Assembly: GCA_002049455.2 (NCBI GenBank)
Contig: KV918902.1
Span: 122,824-186,823 of the forward strand
Source of the DNA: Porphyra umbilicalis
Lineage: Eukaryota > Rhodophyta > Bangiophyceae > Bangiales > Bangiaceae
Direction: 5' to 3'
Length of the DNA stretch: 64,000 nucleotides
Of this stretch, positions 21,655-33,142 are shown piece after piece (position 1 is the first letter of the stretch; each line of letters starts with the position of its first letter). Both the position numbers and the translations under genes were made by a program. The notes beneath the pieces are model-generated. The model did not search any database and was not told where the DNA came from. It was given only the letters and a program-made list of their open reading frames with translations.

Positions 21655-21965
21655 TCCAGTGGAATGCGACCCTGCGCTTCTCTTTCTGCCTACAACTGTT
21701 CTGTTTCTTTTGTCACAGAAAAAAAGTCATAATATGCCACCGACCCTGTCCTGTGCCCATTCTGCTTGTTTTTTGCATGAGTTGGTATGGTCCGGTTGTC
21801 GCGTGGCAACCCGCTGCCATCTGGTCCGCTATGGAGGAGCGACGGCACGTCCGGGCGGAACTTGACCAAAACATCACTTTTTTTTCAAGCCTTTCTTCTG
21901 GTGCTTTGAAGGGTCCTGGGAACGGTGCTGTGCGTGGCTAAGCGTGTAAACGCTTCCTTCATGCC
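21655..21965. repeat. Second repeat family, copy 2
   Basis: This aligns with 12655-12965 in order and orientation (see that entry) with many substitutions and small indels. Confidence 0.7.
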
Positions 21966-22394
21966 TTCCCCCGCCCCCAGAGGTCTCTAACCCTAGCCCT
22001 AGCCTGGAACGGCCACCGCCACTTCACTGCTCCCAAAGTCATGGGCGGTCGCAGGGCGGCCGAGGAGGTGCTCATGGGCGACAGGGGGGGTAGTTGGGGG
22101 AAGGATTGGAGGGAGACTTTGGGGGGAAGGGGGGGGGCAACCGTGGCCGCGGTGGGGGGGGGAGCACCACCGTGGCGGGGGGCGCGCCTGCCGGCCATCC
22201 CGCCGAACACCCGCCCCGCCGGCCGACCGCCACCCACCCTACCGGCGGCCCGCCCCACTAGCCGACCGCCCTGCCGCCCGCGCCCACTGCAGGTCGCCCT
22301 ACCCGCCACTCGCCCCCGCTGCAGACCGCCCGCAGCACATTCTGCGCCATGTACCTTCCTCGTTAGCCAGCGGGCGGGGGGGGCGCGGAAACCA

Positions 22395-22870
22395 GGCAGG
22401 GTGCCCCCAGCGGCGGGCGACCATCCGTACGGCCGCCGCCACTAGCCGCTGCCGCAACCCCCACAGAACACTAGCGTGGTGGGGGGGCCCGAGCGGATCA
22501 CCAGGATGCCGACCGAGGCTGACGGGAGGGGGGCAGGGGGGCAGCGGGGCGGGGCGGGCGCGAATGATGCCCCAAGGGGCGGGCGGCAGCCCGCACGACC
22601 ACCGCCGCTGGCTGCCGCCACCGTCAGCACACACCGCCAGCATGGCAGATGGGGCCGAAGGGAAGCGGCAGGAAGCCGAAAAAGGCAGGGAGGGGGGGTG
22701 GCGCGGGGGGAGTGGGAAGCTAGGGGGGCGGGGGGGGTGCCTCCAGCGGCGGGCTGCAGCCCGTTCGGCCGCCGCCGCCGCCTGCCGCTGTCGCCCCCAC
22801 GGACCGCCACCCTGGCGGAAGGGGCCGTAGGGAGCACCTGGATGCCACAGGAGGCTGAGACGCGATAGGA
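22395..22870. repeat. Three diverged tandem repeats of about 167-170 bp
   Basis: The phrases near 22400, 22566 and 22736 (cagcggcgggcgacc / ggggcgggcggcagccc / cagcggcgggctgcagccc, each followed by cg.ccgccgcc and later by a purine block) recur at about 167-170-bp spacing. The units are strongly diverged and no coding role is visible. Confidence 0.55.
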
Positions 22871-22964
22871 GGAGGGCGGGGGGGGCGGAGGGAGCGGGGA
22901 GGGGCAGGTGCGGGAAGATGGGGGCGCGGGGGGAGCGGGCGCGCCTCATGGCATCCCAGAGCGG

Positions 22965-23660
22965 GTGTCATCCATGCATGTTGTCATCACCACCGACACC
23001 CCAGTAAGACTTATTTGGCGCCGGGGGCGGACGCGCCCACGCGGCGGCAAGCGTGGAGGCGCCCGCTCCGTCGTCACGGTCCATGCAAGGGCGTGGCCTC
23101 GCGTGCGACGGAGCGGTCGCCAACGCTCACCCAGTTCGGGGGGGGGGAGGCGCTTTCCTGGCGGGTTGCCGCGGCGGCGCGTGGCGACACGCACACGCCG
23201 TCGCGGCCGTTCCGCAGTGAACGCACGGGCGCGGGACGACGGTGCCGCGCGGGGCGGGGGCGCACGGGGAGGAAGTGCAGGAGTGGCTTTGGGGAGAGGC
23301 CCTGCTGACAGACAGGTGCGGTGCGGGACGACGGTGCCGCGCGGGTGTGCGCGGAAAGAGGGAGCAGGCGCGCCTTTGGACGGAGGGGGTGAGACGGGCC
23401 GCCTGGGTATACAAGCGAGGAGGGAGAGGACAAGGGGAGACCCGTGGGACAGACAACAAGAGAACGACCTTTCCTTTCTCTCACCCAGGCCAGGCAATGG
23501 TATTGTGGTCGCGAAGCAGTAAATCCAATGGCCCAAGGCATTCCCCAGCAGGGCCTTGGGCAGCTGCTCCGGAGCACGCGCTCTCAGAGCTCGTCAGCGT
23601 TCGCCCGAAGCAAAATTTTGCTTCGTGTTTGAGATGTTGAGATCCTACATGGGCGCCCCC
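22965..23660. repeat. Third dispersed repeat family, copy 2 (split)
   Basis: The left block 22965-23005 and the right block 23485-23660 match 16945-17240. They are separated by about 480 bp of GC-rich sequence absent from copy 1. The right block carries the 20-bp palindrome at 23606-23625. Confidence 0.55.
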
Positions 23661-25410
23661 CGCCCCGTCGATGAACGGAAGGGCACGCCGCGATGGGGCA
23701 CTCGCGGGGCGCCGCCGTTGACCGGTCGCCTGTTGGTGACCGTCGGCGGTGGACGCGCGCCCATGCCGCCACCGTTGCCGTTGCCAATGCCGTCGCGGAC
23801 GCCCGCCACCCCGCGGCGGCGGTCGCCCCACCTCCTGTGCGCCCATGTCACGTGTGGCGGGCGGGCTCGACAGGCAGACGACGAATGCCGGCGAAGTCCC
23901 CCCCACACGCTGGCGGGGACGCCTGGACAGCACCGCCACCGTCAGCGGCGGCGGCGGGACGCCCAACTGGTGACGCCCGGCTGGCAACCGCCCCCGTCGG
24001 CGGCCGTAGGGCGACGCCGTGGCGGGGGCGGTGTTTCCCCCGCCGCCGCGAGGGATCCGCGCACAATGGCAGCATCCCAGGGGGGGGGACGACCTGCCCG
24101 ATGGCGTGGGCGCGACGCGTGCCGCCGCCGCCGCCCACTCACCACCGCAGACGGCTACCGCCGCCGGCGAAAGGGCGGAGGCGCGGCTACCAGGAAGCGA
24201 CACGGCGGTCGGTAGGTGTGGGGGGGGAGGGGTGGCCGCCGACCAAACCGGCCGACAGCGGCGGTGATAGTGGCGTGCGCCGGCCGAGCCGGCTACAACC
24301 AACGCCGCCGCCTCGTCGGTGACACGCCAAGGGCCGCGCGGGGGGCGGGGGCGACGGGGGGCAAGGGCGGCACCGACAAACGGGAACCGCGCAGTAGCCG
24401 ACGCGACGCGAGGCGGGGAGCGCGTGCGCCCAGCTGCGTCACCGCCTCCACCCGCGCCCGCCGTCGTGCCGCCGCCGCAACGGCGGGGCGGCGGCGGGTG
24501 CAGGGCGGCGGCGGGCGCCAGAACCCCCTTAAAGAATGGCTCCGCGCGGCGCACAGCCACCGCGCGGCGGGCCCACGCCGCGGAGAATGAAGCGCAAAAA
24601 GGGCACCCGCCGGCGCGGTGACGCTGCGGGTGGCACGCCGCGGGTGGGCGGCACCCGCCCCCCCCCGCCCCCGCCGCGCCGCGGGCTGCCCCCCCACCGT
24701 CCCGCCGCCGCGCTGCCGCGCGCGTGCCGGCCCGTTGCGCGGCAGCTGGGGGGGCGGCGGCAGCCGGGGGGGCGGCGGCAGCCGCTGCCGCCACGCCCAC
24801 GGCGGCACAAGACGCCTACGGACGGGGCGGGGGTGGCCACCGCGGCCGCTACAAGGTGAACTGGGGGACGGGGGGTTGCGCGGGAGGAGGTGCCAGAGAG
24901 GGGAGTCTCCGTCCGCCGCCGGGAAGAGGGGGCACGGGAGCCCGCCGCGGCCGCCGCGCGCTCCCGCCACCCGCGGCGAGGCAACCGCCAGGCGGGCGGC
25001 GTGCACGGGCGGTCGGCGCGCCCGCACCGCGGCGACGGGAAAGAGGCGCGTCACGACCGCCGTCTGCGTCACCGCCCCGTCTGGGCGTTGCGGCCGAGCG
25101 CCGCCGACGGCGCGGCCACGGGGTGTGGGGGTGGGGGAGCGCCGCGCGCACGCGCGTGTGCGGTCGCCCAGAGCGCCCCGGGGTGGTCGTGCAAGTAGAG
25201 CCGGGGGGGGCGAGTCGGCGGGGGGAGCCACCCGCAGGCGGCGGCGGGCACCACCAGCAGCCACGCGGCGGCCCGGATGGGGCACGCGGGGGGGGGGGGG
25301 GGACCCCTCTGCGCAATGGCTCACCGTACGCCCCCCGGTGCCGCCGCGCGTGACCGGGGTCAACGGGCGGGGGGGCCGGGCGGGGACGGCGGCAGCGTCC
25401 CCCGCCTCGC

Positions 25411-25434
25411 AAAAAAAAAAAAAAAAAAAAAAAA
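25411..25434. repeat. A24 homopolymer
   Basis: Twenty-four consecutive A lie in a region otherwise nearly devoid of A/T. This could be a poly(A) tail relic of retroposition, but no retrocopy is recognisable upstream. Confidence 0.9.
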
Positions 25435-26017
25435 TGGCGGCGGCCGCGCGACCGGCGGCCGTCGGGTGGCTCGCCGCGGCGGGGGTGCCGCCGCCGCCGC
25501 CCGCGCCGGGCGCGCGCGCGCACGCCCCGGGCGGCGCGCGCGGGCGGTCCGTGACGGCCGCCGGCGGCCGCCGGCGGGCCGCCGCCGCCGCCGCCGCCGC
25601 CGCGCACCCGCCGGCCGCGGCGCGGCGGGTGGCACGCTCCCCCCCCCCGCGGCGCCGCCGACCGGCGGGTGCGCGCCCCCGCCGGGCGGCCGCCCGCACC
25701 GCGTCGGCAGCCGGCGGCGGCACCGCCGCGGCCGCCGCGCCGCGGCGGCGACCGCCGCCACGCCCACCGCGCCGACGGGGGGGCACGCGGGGGCGGCACC
25801 GCGCGCGCGCGGCGGCCGCCGCGCCCGCCCCCGCCGCCGCTGCCGACCGACGGGGCGGCGGCGGGGCGCCGCCGCCGCCCCCGCCGCCGCACCCCGCCGC
25901 GAGCGGCGGGGGGTCGGCCCCCCCGGCTCGCGCCGCCGCCGCCGACGGCGCGGGGGGGCGCCGTGCCGCCCGCCACCCGCGGCCGGCGCGGGGGGGGGGG
26001 GCGGCCGCCCGCCGCCC

Positions 26018-26048
<31 letters not shown>

Positions 26049-26479
26049 TGACGGGCGGGCGGCGGGGAGGGGCCCCACCGGCGACGGCCACCGCGGGGCG
26101 CCGCCGCCCCCGCCTGTTGCCGCCGCCGGCGGGCACACCCCCCGCGGCGGCGGCGGCGGGCGCCGCGGCGGCGGCGGCCGCGGGGGGGCCCCGCCCCGCC
26201 GACGGGCGGGGCAGCGGCGACGCGCGCGCCCCCCCCCCGCGCCGGCCGCCGGCGGCGGCGGCGGCGCGCGCGCGCGGCACGGCGGCGGGCGGCGGCGCCG
26301 TTTGGCGGCGGGGGGGTGCGCCCGCAGCCACCGACGGGGGGATGGGTCCCCCCCCCCACCCCTCCCCCCCCCCCCCCCGCCGCCGCCGCCGCCACGGCGT
26401 CACGGCGGGGCGGGGGGGGGTGCGCGCGACGCGCGCCGCGCGGCGGAGGGGGGGCACGCGCACGCGCCGCTGCGGGGGG

Positions 26480-26480
<1 letters not shown>

Positions 26481-26553
<73 letters not shown>
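26481..26553. repeat. CGG trinucleotide microsatellite (about 24 units)
   Basis: It is an uninterrupted CGG repeat. The length is likely variable and the assembled number uncertain. Confidence 0.9.
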
Positions 26554-26555
<2 letters not shown>

Positions 26556-26690
26556 GCGACGCGCGTGGCGCAGGGAGCCGCCGTGGCCCCTGTCGCGTAC
26601 CGCGCGCGCCAGCGCCCGACGGCGGTGCCGACGGGGCGCCGCGCGCACGGGTGGGGGCTTGGCGAGCGGGGCCGAGGCAGAGACGGTGTT

Positions 26691-26908
26691 TTTACCATGG
26701 ATCATGCACGGACCATTTGTACTGTACAGGACGGTACGTACCCCACTCACGGTGCCACACCCCACTCGGTACAGTACCGGTACGTACCAATCACAGTGCC
26801 ACACGCACGCCCAGCGGGACTTGTCCCCCGCCCCACACACCCAAACACTGGGTCACCCGCGACCCGCAGCGGTCGCCACGGTCGCTCGCCGTCGCGCCGC
26901 CGCCCGAT
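26691..26908. other. 3' flank of the exchanger gene with short direct repeats
   Basis: Two imperfect direct repeats (ggtacgtaccccactcacgg / ggtacgtaccaatcacagtg, each followed by tgccacac) lie at about 26734-26770 and 26779-26815. They are downstream of the minus-strand exchanger stop codon and could be part of its 3' UTR. Confidence 0.5.
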
Positions 26909-28813
26909 TTAGTTGAGCCCCACCACGCTCTGCAGGAAGAAGCACAGCACCAGCGACAGCGGGAAGAGCGAGAGGATCACGTACGCGTCGCGCGTCACCA
27001 GGTTCTTCTTGGTGGCAAAGTAAAACATGGCCGCCTCGACAACGACAATGGCCATCGTCTCGGCCGTAAACTGCCACTCGAGGCCCTTGGCCCACACGAG
27101 GAGGAGGAAGATGGCCAAACAAAACGTGTTGTTCATGATGGCCGCGCCGAGGAGCGTCGAAAAGGAAATGGTGATCGTGCGCTTGGTCTTGCGCGCCGCG
27201 TACGCGGCCGCCGCGATCAACTCTGACGCGTTGGACGCGAGCGGCGCCAACACAAACGAGATGAAAAACGGCTCCACGCCGACGCGGCCGCCGACGGAGC
27301 TGAGCACGGAGCACATGGGGTCGCTAAACAGCAGCACCAGGGCGGTGCCGGCGCCCATCATGGAGAAGGCGCGCTTCTTGACGAGCCGCAGCTGCACCTC
27401 GGGGTCCTTGTGGCGGAGGTCCTCGGGCACCTCCTCCTCCTCCTCCTCCTCCTCGTGGTGCGCGTCGGCGCCGTCGCGCACGACGGCGGCGTAGGAGGGG
27501 GAGCCGCCGCCGCCGCCGCCGGCCGGCGCCTCGGCGTCGACCGGCGACTCGCCCGTCGTGCGCGGCGCGCGGGCGGGCGGCGGGTGGGCGCCGCGCGCGA
27601 GGATGTAGGCGGGCATGCAGCGGCAAAACTCGTCAAAGCACACGTCCCCCGAGCCGTCCGCGTCAAACGTTTTGAGCATCTCTGAGATCTCGCCGGGCGC
27701 CAGCTTCTCCCCGAGGTCGAGCATCAGGTATTGGAGCTCGGGGTCAGAGATGCGGCCGTCCTTGTCCGTGTCGTACGCTTGAAAAAAGGTGCGGAGGAGG
27801 TCCCGCAGCCGCTGGTCCGCCGCGCCCGCGCCCGTCAGGCCGGTGCGCTCGGTCGGCTGCGCCGCGCTCGACCGCGTCGCCGCGTCGTGGAGGTCGGTGA
27901 AAAAGGCGGCGGTGAGGGACAAGTCGTGCTGGCGGATGGCCTTGGCCTTGACCTGGTCCACAACCGTCGCGCGGTACTCCTCGTCGACGGGCGACGCGGC
28001 GAAAATCTGGTACCACAGGTACCACACAAAGGCGGCGAGGCAGCAAATGAGGCCCGCAAACGCCCACCACTTTTGGGAGGCTGCGCCCGCCGCAACGACC
28101 GCCGCCGAGTCGGCGCCGTCGGCGCGGCCGCGGGAGCCCGAGAAGAGCGCCGGCACTTGGATGATGGCGTACGACGCGGCCGTCAGCAGCATGATGCGCG
28201 CCGAGACGGCGACCATGGCGTTGGGCTGCACCCCCGTCTCCGTCGGGTGCATGTTGCCCGGCGGCGACAGCTTGGGCCGCGCCCCGTAGCTCGCCTCCCC
28301 CGCCGCCGAGATGTTGACGCGCCCGGCAATGATGCTCTGCGCAAACGGCACCGTCAGAAGCATGATCGTCGAGCCGGCCAGCGCGCCGACGCCGACGCCC
28401 ACCTCCTCCTGCGCGTTGGCGCCGAGGCCCGAAAAGAGCACGATGGCGCCGTCGGGGACGGCGCCGAGGATGGGCAACACGACCGACCCGACGATGCCGC
28501 GGAGGGACGGCACCAGCAGCAGCAGCTCCGAGCCGTTGGCAATCAAGTTGGAGGCGACAAACAGCACCGCGCCGTACACGCCCAGCAGCAGGAGCACCTG
28601 GATAAAGCCAAAGGCGGGGCTCACCGTGCAGCGGGCCGCCTCGGAGAGCGCCTCATAATGCTCGGCGGCAAGGCGGGTCGACGCCCCGCCCCCCGACGAC
28701 GCATTGAGGGCCGACGGCGACAGCTGCCGCAGCGCGCCGCACGTCGCCGTCCACGCCGAGCCGCCCGGCAGCGTCTCGGGCTCGATGAAGAGCTTGCCCA
28801 GGAGCTCCGCCAT
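26909..28813 (-). CDS. NCL: EF-hand Na+(cation)/Ca2+ exchanger, NCL type
   Basis: This single open exon encodes 634 aa. I chose the ATG at 28813 because its context is strong (gcaccATGG) and the sequence before it lacks conservation, although the frame is open to 29386. There are two exchanger halves. Alpha-repeat 1 at about 105-160 has GAVPDGAIVLFSGLG and GALAGSTIMLLTV. Alpha-repeat 2 at about 510-570 has SFVLAPLASNASELIAA and NNTFCLAIFLLL. Between them lie a transmembrane segment (about 250-272), two EF hands (348-360 DTDKDGRISDPEL; 384-396 DADGSGDVCFDEF) and an acidic Glu tract near 454-461. This halves-plus-EF-hands layout is that of plant NCL / EF-CAX proteins, which move Ca2+ against Na+ or H+ in endomembranes or the plasma membrane under Ca2+ control. 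Ion specificity cannot be read from the sequence. Confidence 0.92.
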   Translation of the reverse strand: MAELLGKLFIEPETLPGGSAWTATCGALRQLSPSALNASSGGGASTRLAAEHYEALSEAARCTVSPAFGFIQVLLLLGVYGAVLFVASNLIANGSELLLLVPSLRGIVGSVVLPILGAVPDGAIVLFSGLGANAQEEVGVGVGALAGSTIMLLTVPFAQSIIAGRVNISAAGEASYGARPKLSPPGNMHPTETGVQPNAMVAVSARIMLLTAASYAIIQVPALFSGSRGRADGADSAAVVAAGAASQKWWAFAGLICCLAAFVWYLWYQIFAASPVDEEYRATVVDQVKAKAIRQHDLSLTAAFFTDLHDAATRSSAAQPTERTGLTGAGAADQRLRDLLRTFFQAYDTDKDGRISDPELQYLMLDLGEKLAPGEISEMLKTFDADGSGDVCFDEFCRCMPAYILARGAHPPPARAPRTTGESPVDAEAPAGGGGGGSPSYAAVVRDGADAHHEEEEEEEEVPEDLRHKDPEVQLRLVKKRAFSMMGAGTALVLLFSDPMCSVLSSVGGRVGVEPFFISFVLAPLASNASELIAAAAYAARKTKRTITISFSTLLGAAIMNNTFCLAIFLLLVWAKGLEWQFTAETMAIVVVEAAMFYFATKKNLVTRDAYVILSLFPLSLVLCFFLQSVVGLN

Positions 28814-31800
28814 GGTGCCCGAACGCGCGTCGACGCGACGACGCTCCCGCCTGACGCCCTTTGCCACGCTCGTTCTTGTCTCCTCACGGGGGAAGGAGGG
28901 GGGGGGGGTGGCGACCACACGGACTAGTGTGGATCGCACCCGCCACCAAGTGGTTTTACCCAAGAGCTCGGTCCGAATGTGGCGGGCGGTGCGGGGGGTG
29001 CAGCCCGCATGTGCCGCCGCCGCCCCGCAGTGATCGGCTGGCGAGGGGGCTCGCAGAGTGCAAAACGGCACGGGGCCCATCGGCGACAGCCCGCAGCGCG
29101 CCCCCAAGCAGGTGTCGGTCGCCGTTCTCGATCCACGGGCGCCGCTACTTACAGTCCGTTCCCGCCAAAGTCTGAAAACGAGACGGGGGATCCGGCCAAA
29201 CCGTGTTGCTGCACCCGCCAGTGCCGCATCAGCTGCAGTGGGTGCAGCCGGTCCGGCCGCAGACAGTCCTCTACTTCGGAGGTTTTCGTGGTGGACGCAG
29301 AGGCAAACACGAGCTTCGCATGTCCTCGGCGTTGGGTGGTTGGTCGACGTCATTGTGCCCACACCCGCACATGTCACTTGTAACACCCACCCTTTTTAGT
29401 TCTCGGGGAAGGATCGGACCTGTTTCTGTATTGGTCCCGAATTGCTTTCCTCGCAATGTAGTCGTGAGAGATTTGAGCGCGGCACCGCGCTTCCCCACTC
29501 CGCTTCCAGGCACACCACGTCGCTGCCGTTTTTTCTCGCCGCTTTGGGGCTCACCCTTGCGGCTGTCTTCCCTGCTTGCCCTCCCTCTGTGTCCCCCGCC
29601 ACCTCCCTATCCCCACGCCAGGCGGCCTATTGATGGCCACTCGTCATCTCAATATCTGAACGCGGTAGGCCGCCCACCTGCACCGCCCGCCCGTCCGTCC
29701 GGCCCCGTGGCGACCTCCATTCCAGGCCCCCGCGGGCCCGCAAGGCGCGCCCGCAGGGGGTCGCGTCTGAAGAATGGCGGCGTGGAGGCCCCCTGCGCAT
29801 TTGCTGGTCGGGGCCGGGACCCGCCTTGTCCCGCAGGTGTATCGGCCCCCCACCCACCCCGCCCTGCGCCCTTTTTTTTCCCAATGCGCCAGGCGCTGCC
29901 GCACCGTGCCGCGGGCGTGACCGCGGCCGCCAAAGCGGCACCCGCGGCTCCCTCTCCCTCCACAGCACGTTGTCAAATTGGGTCACGGAGAACTTAAAAT
30001 ATATGCGAACCGTGAGAGGTCGTGAGAGAAATGTTTTTCCATGCAGCAAACCTCGTGACACCATCCTCGCAAATGTCGCTGTGTCGATCTCTAAAAGGCT
30101 CTGTCTGAGAAGGCTTTCTGACACCCCCAGAGACCTTCTTACCCCACCCACCTGGTCACCCCTACCCATGTGCGTACTCGTCTACTCCCAATAGCTGCGG
30201 GCACCGCCCAACCACGGACACTTGTGCTTGCCTCCTTTCCTGTCCTCTCCCACTCCTTTCTCCTGCTGGCAGGGGGGGGGGGGCGAGGGGGGCTGCACAT
30301 ACATGCCGAGGGGGTCGGGGAGGATGGGGGCGCAAACGGTGTCGCTAGAGTGGGACGGCTGCTGGCATTGCCGTGCAGAGCTCTGGCAGGGTCATGGGGC
30401 AGGTCCTCCTTGCGCGATCAAACGGCACCCTTCACACCCAGTTCAAGGCAGACTTGGCGTACACAGTATGCATTCTTGCGGGCACATGGAGACCTCTGCT
30501 CGGACGCCTCACCGTCGTAGCTTGTGTCAGCCAGACTTTGTTCAGTACCTGTTGGCATGATAGTCTGCTACCAATGGGGACCCAGGATGCGCCCCCGGTC
30601 AACCGGGCAGCCAACCAGCGGGCTGGAAAACGTCAAGCCTTGTGCTTGGGGATAGCGGGGCGATTAATAATAATTCGAAGTGCTGGGCGGCGCCAATGCG
30701 CGCCCTCGGCATGTGTGCAGGTGACTGCCATGCTGCCCCCAGCCCCGCTCCTGGCTGCCGCCCAAGTGCACAAGTGCTGCCAACATCCCCGCTCGCTCTC
30801 CTGGCCGACCGCTCGGCCCACCCTCCTGGCGGACCGCCCCGCCCACCCTCTGGTCGACCGCCCCACCCACCCTCCTGGCCGGAAGCCCCGGCCACCCTCT
30901 GTTCGATCGCCCCGCCCACCCTCCTGCCGACCGCCCTCGTTCCTGTCGTATTCTTATCTGCATCCCCTCCATCCCACGCATTCTCTCCAGCTCGCACGGG
31001 GGCGGGGGGGAGTCACTCTACGACGGGCCGGACGACGTTTGCAGTCGCTGGACTAGTGGTGGTGGCGATTGGGTGGGGATCCACACTGGCGCAGTGTGGA
31101 TAGTGTGACGCGCGCGGTGGGTGGGTGGTGGATGGGTTGGATGAACTGACCACGTACTTCTTTTTCGTGTTCGCTCGCCCGTCCCCCATGTATCCTTACC
31201 ATGCATATGTGCGATGGCTTCCTCTTTCTTGGCTTCTGTTTCTTTGCAAACCAATGGGTGTTGCTGACATCGAAGTTGAGTAACTTGTGTCATACGCACA
31301 TGCATGCGTGGTGTCCGCGAGTCGCTGACATGGTGAGCTTGCTGTTGTCCGGTGGCCTGTAGCTCTGTCAGAGTTTGCGGCTGTGTGCAGTTAGCTACAT
31401 GTCTGCGTGACTCTGTAGCACACCGTGGCTTTCTTATCGATTTCGTGTCTGCTCTGCCACCCGTGCCCGCGCCGAGCAACAATAAAGCGACCGTGTCTTT
31501 CAATGCATCTTTGGCATGTATCCTCAATGCTGGCCGGTGTCACATCCTTTCCTCCGTCAGGGTCTTGCTCCACTTCTTCCCCGAGACCTCCGAGGGATCA
31601 TTGCGGCGAGTCTCGCAACATATGTCTCGAAGGATGTGAACTTCTCCTTAAAGATTGGGCAAAGAGGAGTTATGTACTCATTTTCGATCTCTCTCTGAAC
31701 GCAAAGGGGTCGAGCAGCAATACGGTTCGGCCTTGTTGCAGATACCTTGGAACCTGACACGAGATTTCATCAACGCGCTGTGTCGGGCGCACAGCCCCCC

Positions 31801-32585
31801 TCCCCAAGCCGCTCGACGCGGCCGACAACCCTTGCCACGCGCCCGGCGCCGCCGGCGCCGCCTTGGCGCCGCCCCGCCATTGGCCCCGCGGCCGGCGCAT
31901 TGCGCGGTCCAGGGGGCGCAACGGCTCCCCTCAGCGGGATCCCGGCGACCGCCACCGCCATCGCGCCGCGACGCGTCGTGGCGCTCGCCGCGCGCCCGGT
32001 GGGTGGTTGGGGGAGACCGCGCGCGGTGGCGGCCGCCCTCATCGCCTCTGTCACGCTTGCGGGCGGGCGGCGCCGTGTGACGGCGCCCGTCGGCGGTGGT
32101 TGGTCGTGCGCAGTGGTTGAAGGCGTTGTGGTGAATTTTGGGGGGGGGGAGTCGAGGGGCCCAGGGAAAAGCGGGGGGACGCGTTTGGGTTTGACCAAGC
32201 CGAGGCGGCACGGTCCCCCCCCTCGTTTCCCCGGACCCCGCGCCCCCTCCACTTTTTTTTCCTTTTTGGCTCCTCCCCCTCTGTGTCTACCTCGTTCTTA
32301 TTTGGTTTTCCTCTTGTTCGCTTCTCCCCCCTTCCTGGTGGTTTTGCCGCCACCGCTGCTTGCTGCTCGCCGGCCTCCGTCGATTTGCCTGGACGACGTC
32401 TGCCGTCACGTCTGGGCTGCCCCGCCTCCTCCCTTCCAGTGTCTACCCTTTCTGGGCAGTGGTTTTCTTGCCCTCCCTTTTGCATCGCCCGGTTTTACCA
32501 CAACCTTTGGACGACGTGAAGCGACCCCCTCTGCTCCTTACCCCGGCTCAGCTCGGTCACATTCCTTCCCCCCCCTCTTGTCACC
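28814..32585. other. Intergenic, no gene recognised
   Basis: This contains the promoter regions of the divergent exchanger and GATA genes. About 30800-30930 has short tandem repeats (ccaccctcctggNcgaccgc, near 28-bp spacing). The pyrimidine-rich stretch 32220-32590 is likely the 5' leader or an intron of the GATA gene. Other open frames are short or low-complexity. Confidence 0.5.
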
Positions 32586-33104
32586 ATGCCCCCCCTCCCC
32601 AGTACAAGTGCGTGCACTGCAGCGCCACGGCGACGCCCCTGTGGCGGTCGGGCCCCGATGGCCCCAAGACGCTCTGCAACGCGTGCGGGGTGCGGCACAA
32701 AAAAGGGCGGTTGGCCCTCTTCTTGACGCGCCCCCCCCCCCCCGGCGCCGCCGAGCGCCTCGCCGCCGCGGAAGCCAGACGGGGCCGCGACGATGCCGAC
32801 GGCCTCGGCTGGGCTTTTGGCGACGAGTCGGAGTGGGGCCCCCTCACCGCCGCCCCGACCGACTACCCGGCGCCGGTGGAGGCGTCGCTCGCCGCCGCGT
32901 CGGCGAGCCACAAGGGCAAGGCCGCCAAGGCGGCCAAGCGGGCGGCCGCCGCCGCCGCCGCCGCCGTTGCCGCTGCCGACGGTGGGGGGGTGGGCGGCAG
33001 CGCCCAATCGCCGCCCCGCCGCTCCCGCGTCGCCGCTGCCGCGGCGGCGGTGGCGGCGGGCGTCGTGGCCGCCCCCGTTCCGCGGCGACGCCGGGCGGCT
33101 GGCA

Positions 33105-33142
<38 letters not shown>

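Larger units (their letters stand above)
23661..26690. other. Ultra-GC low-complexity region
   Basis: There is no gene I can support. The sequence is almost entirely G and C, so frames of several hundred codons are open on both strands (Arg/Pro/Ala/Gly only). It includes a 24-base A run at 25411-25434, a CGG microsatellite at about 26481-26553 and many G or C runs. It may be a compositionally extreme spacer or subtelomere-like DNA; the function is unknown. Confidence 0.6.

Noticed and set aside
24293-26698. Minus-strand frame of about 800 codons, and overlapping plus-strand frames, in the ultra-GC region
   Set aside because: Only Arg/Pro/Ala/Gly low complexity; several frames on both strands are equally open because the sequence lacks A/T-containing stop codons.
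26909-29386. N-terminal extension of the exchanger to 29386
   Set aside because: The extra residues lack conservation or a signal sequence, and the ATG at 28813 has a strong Kozak context.
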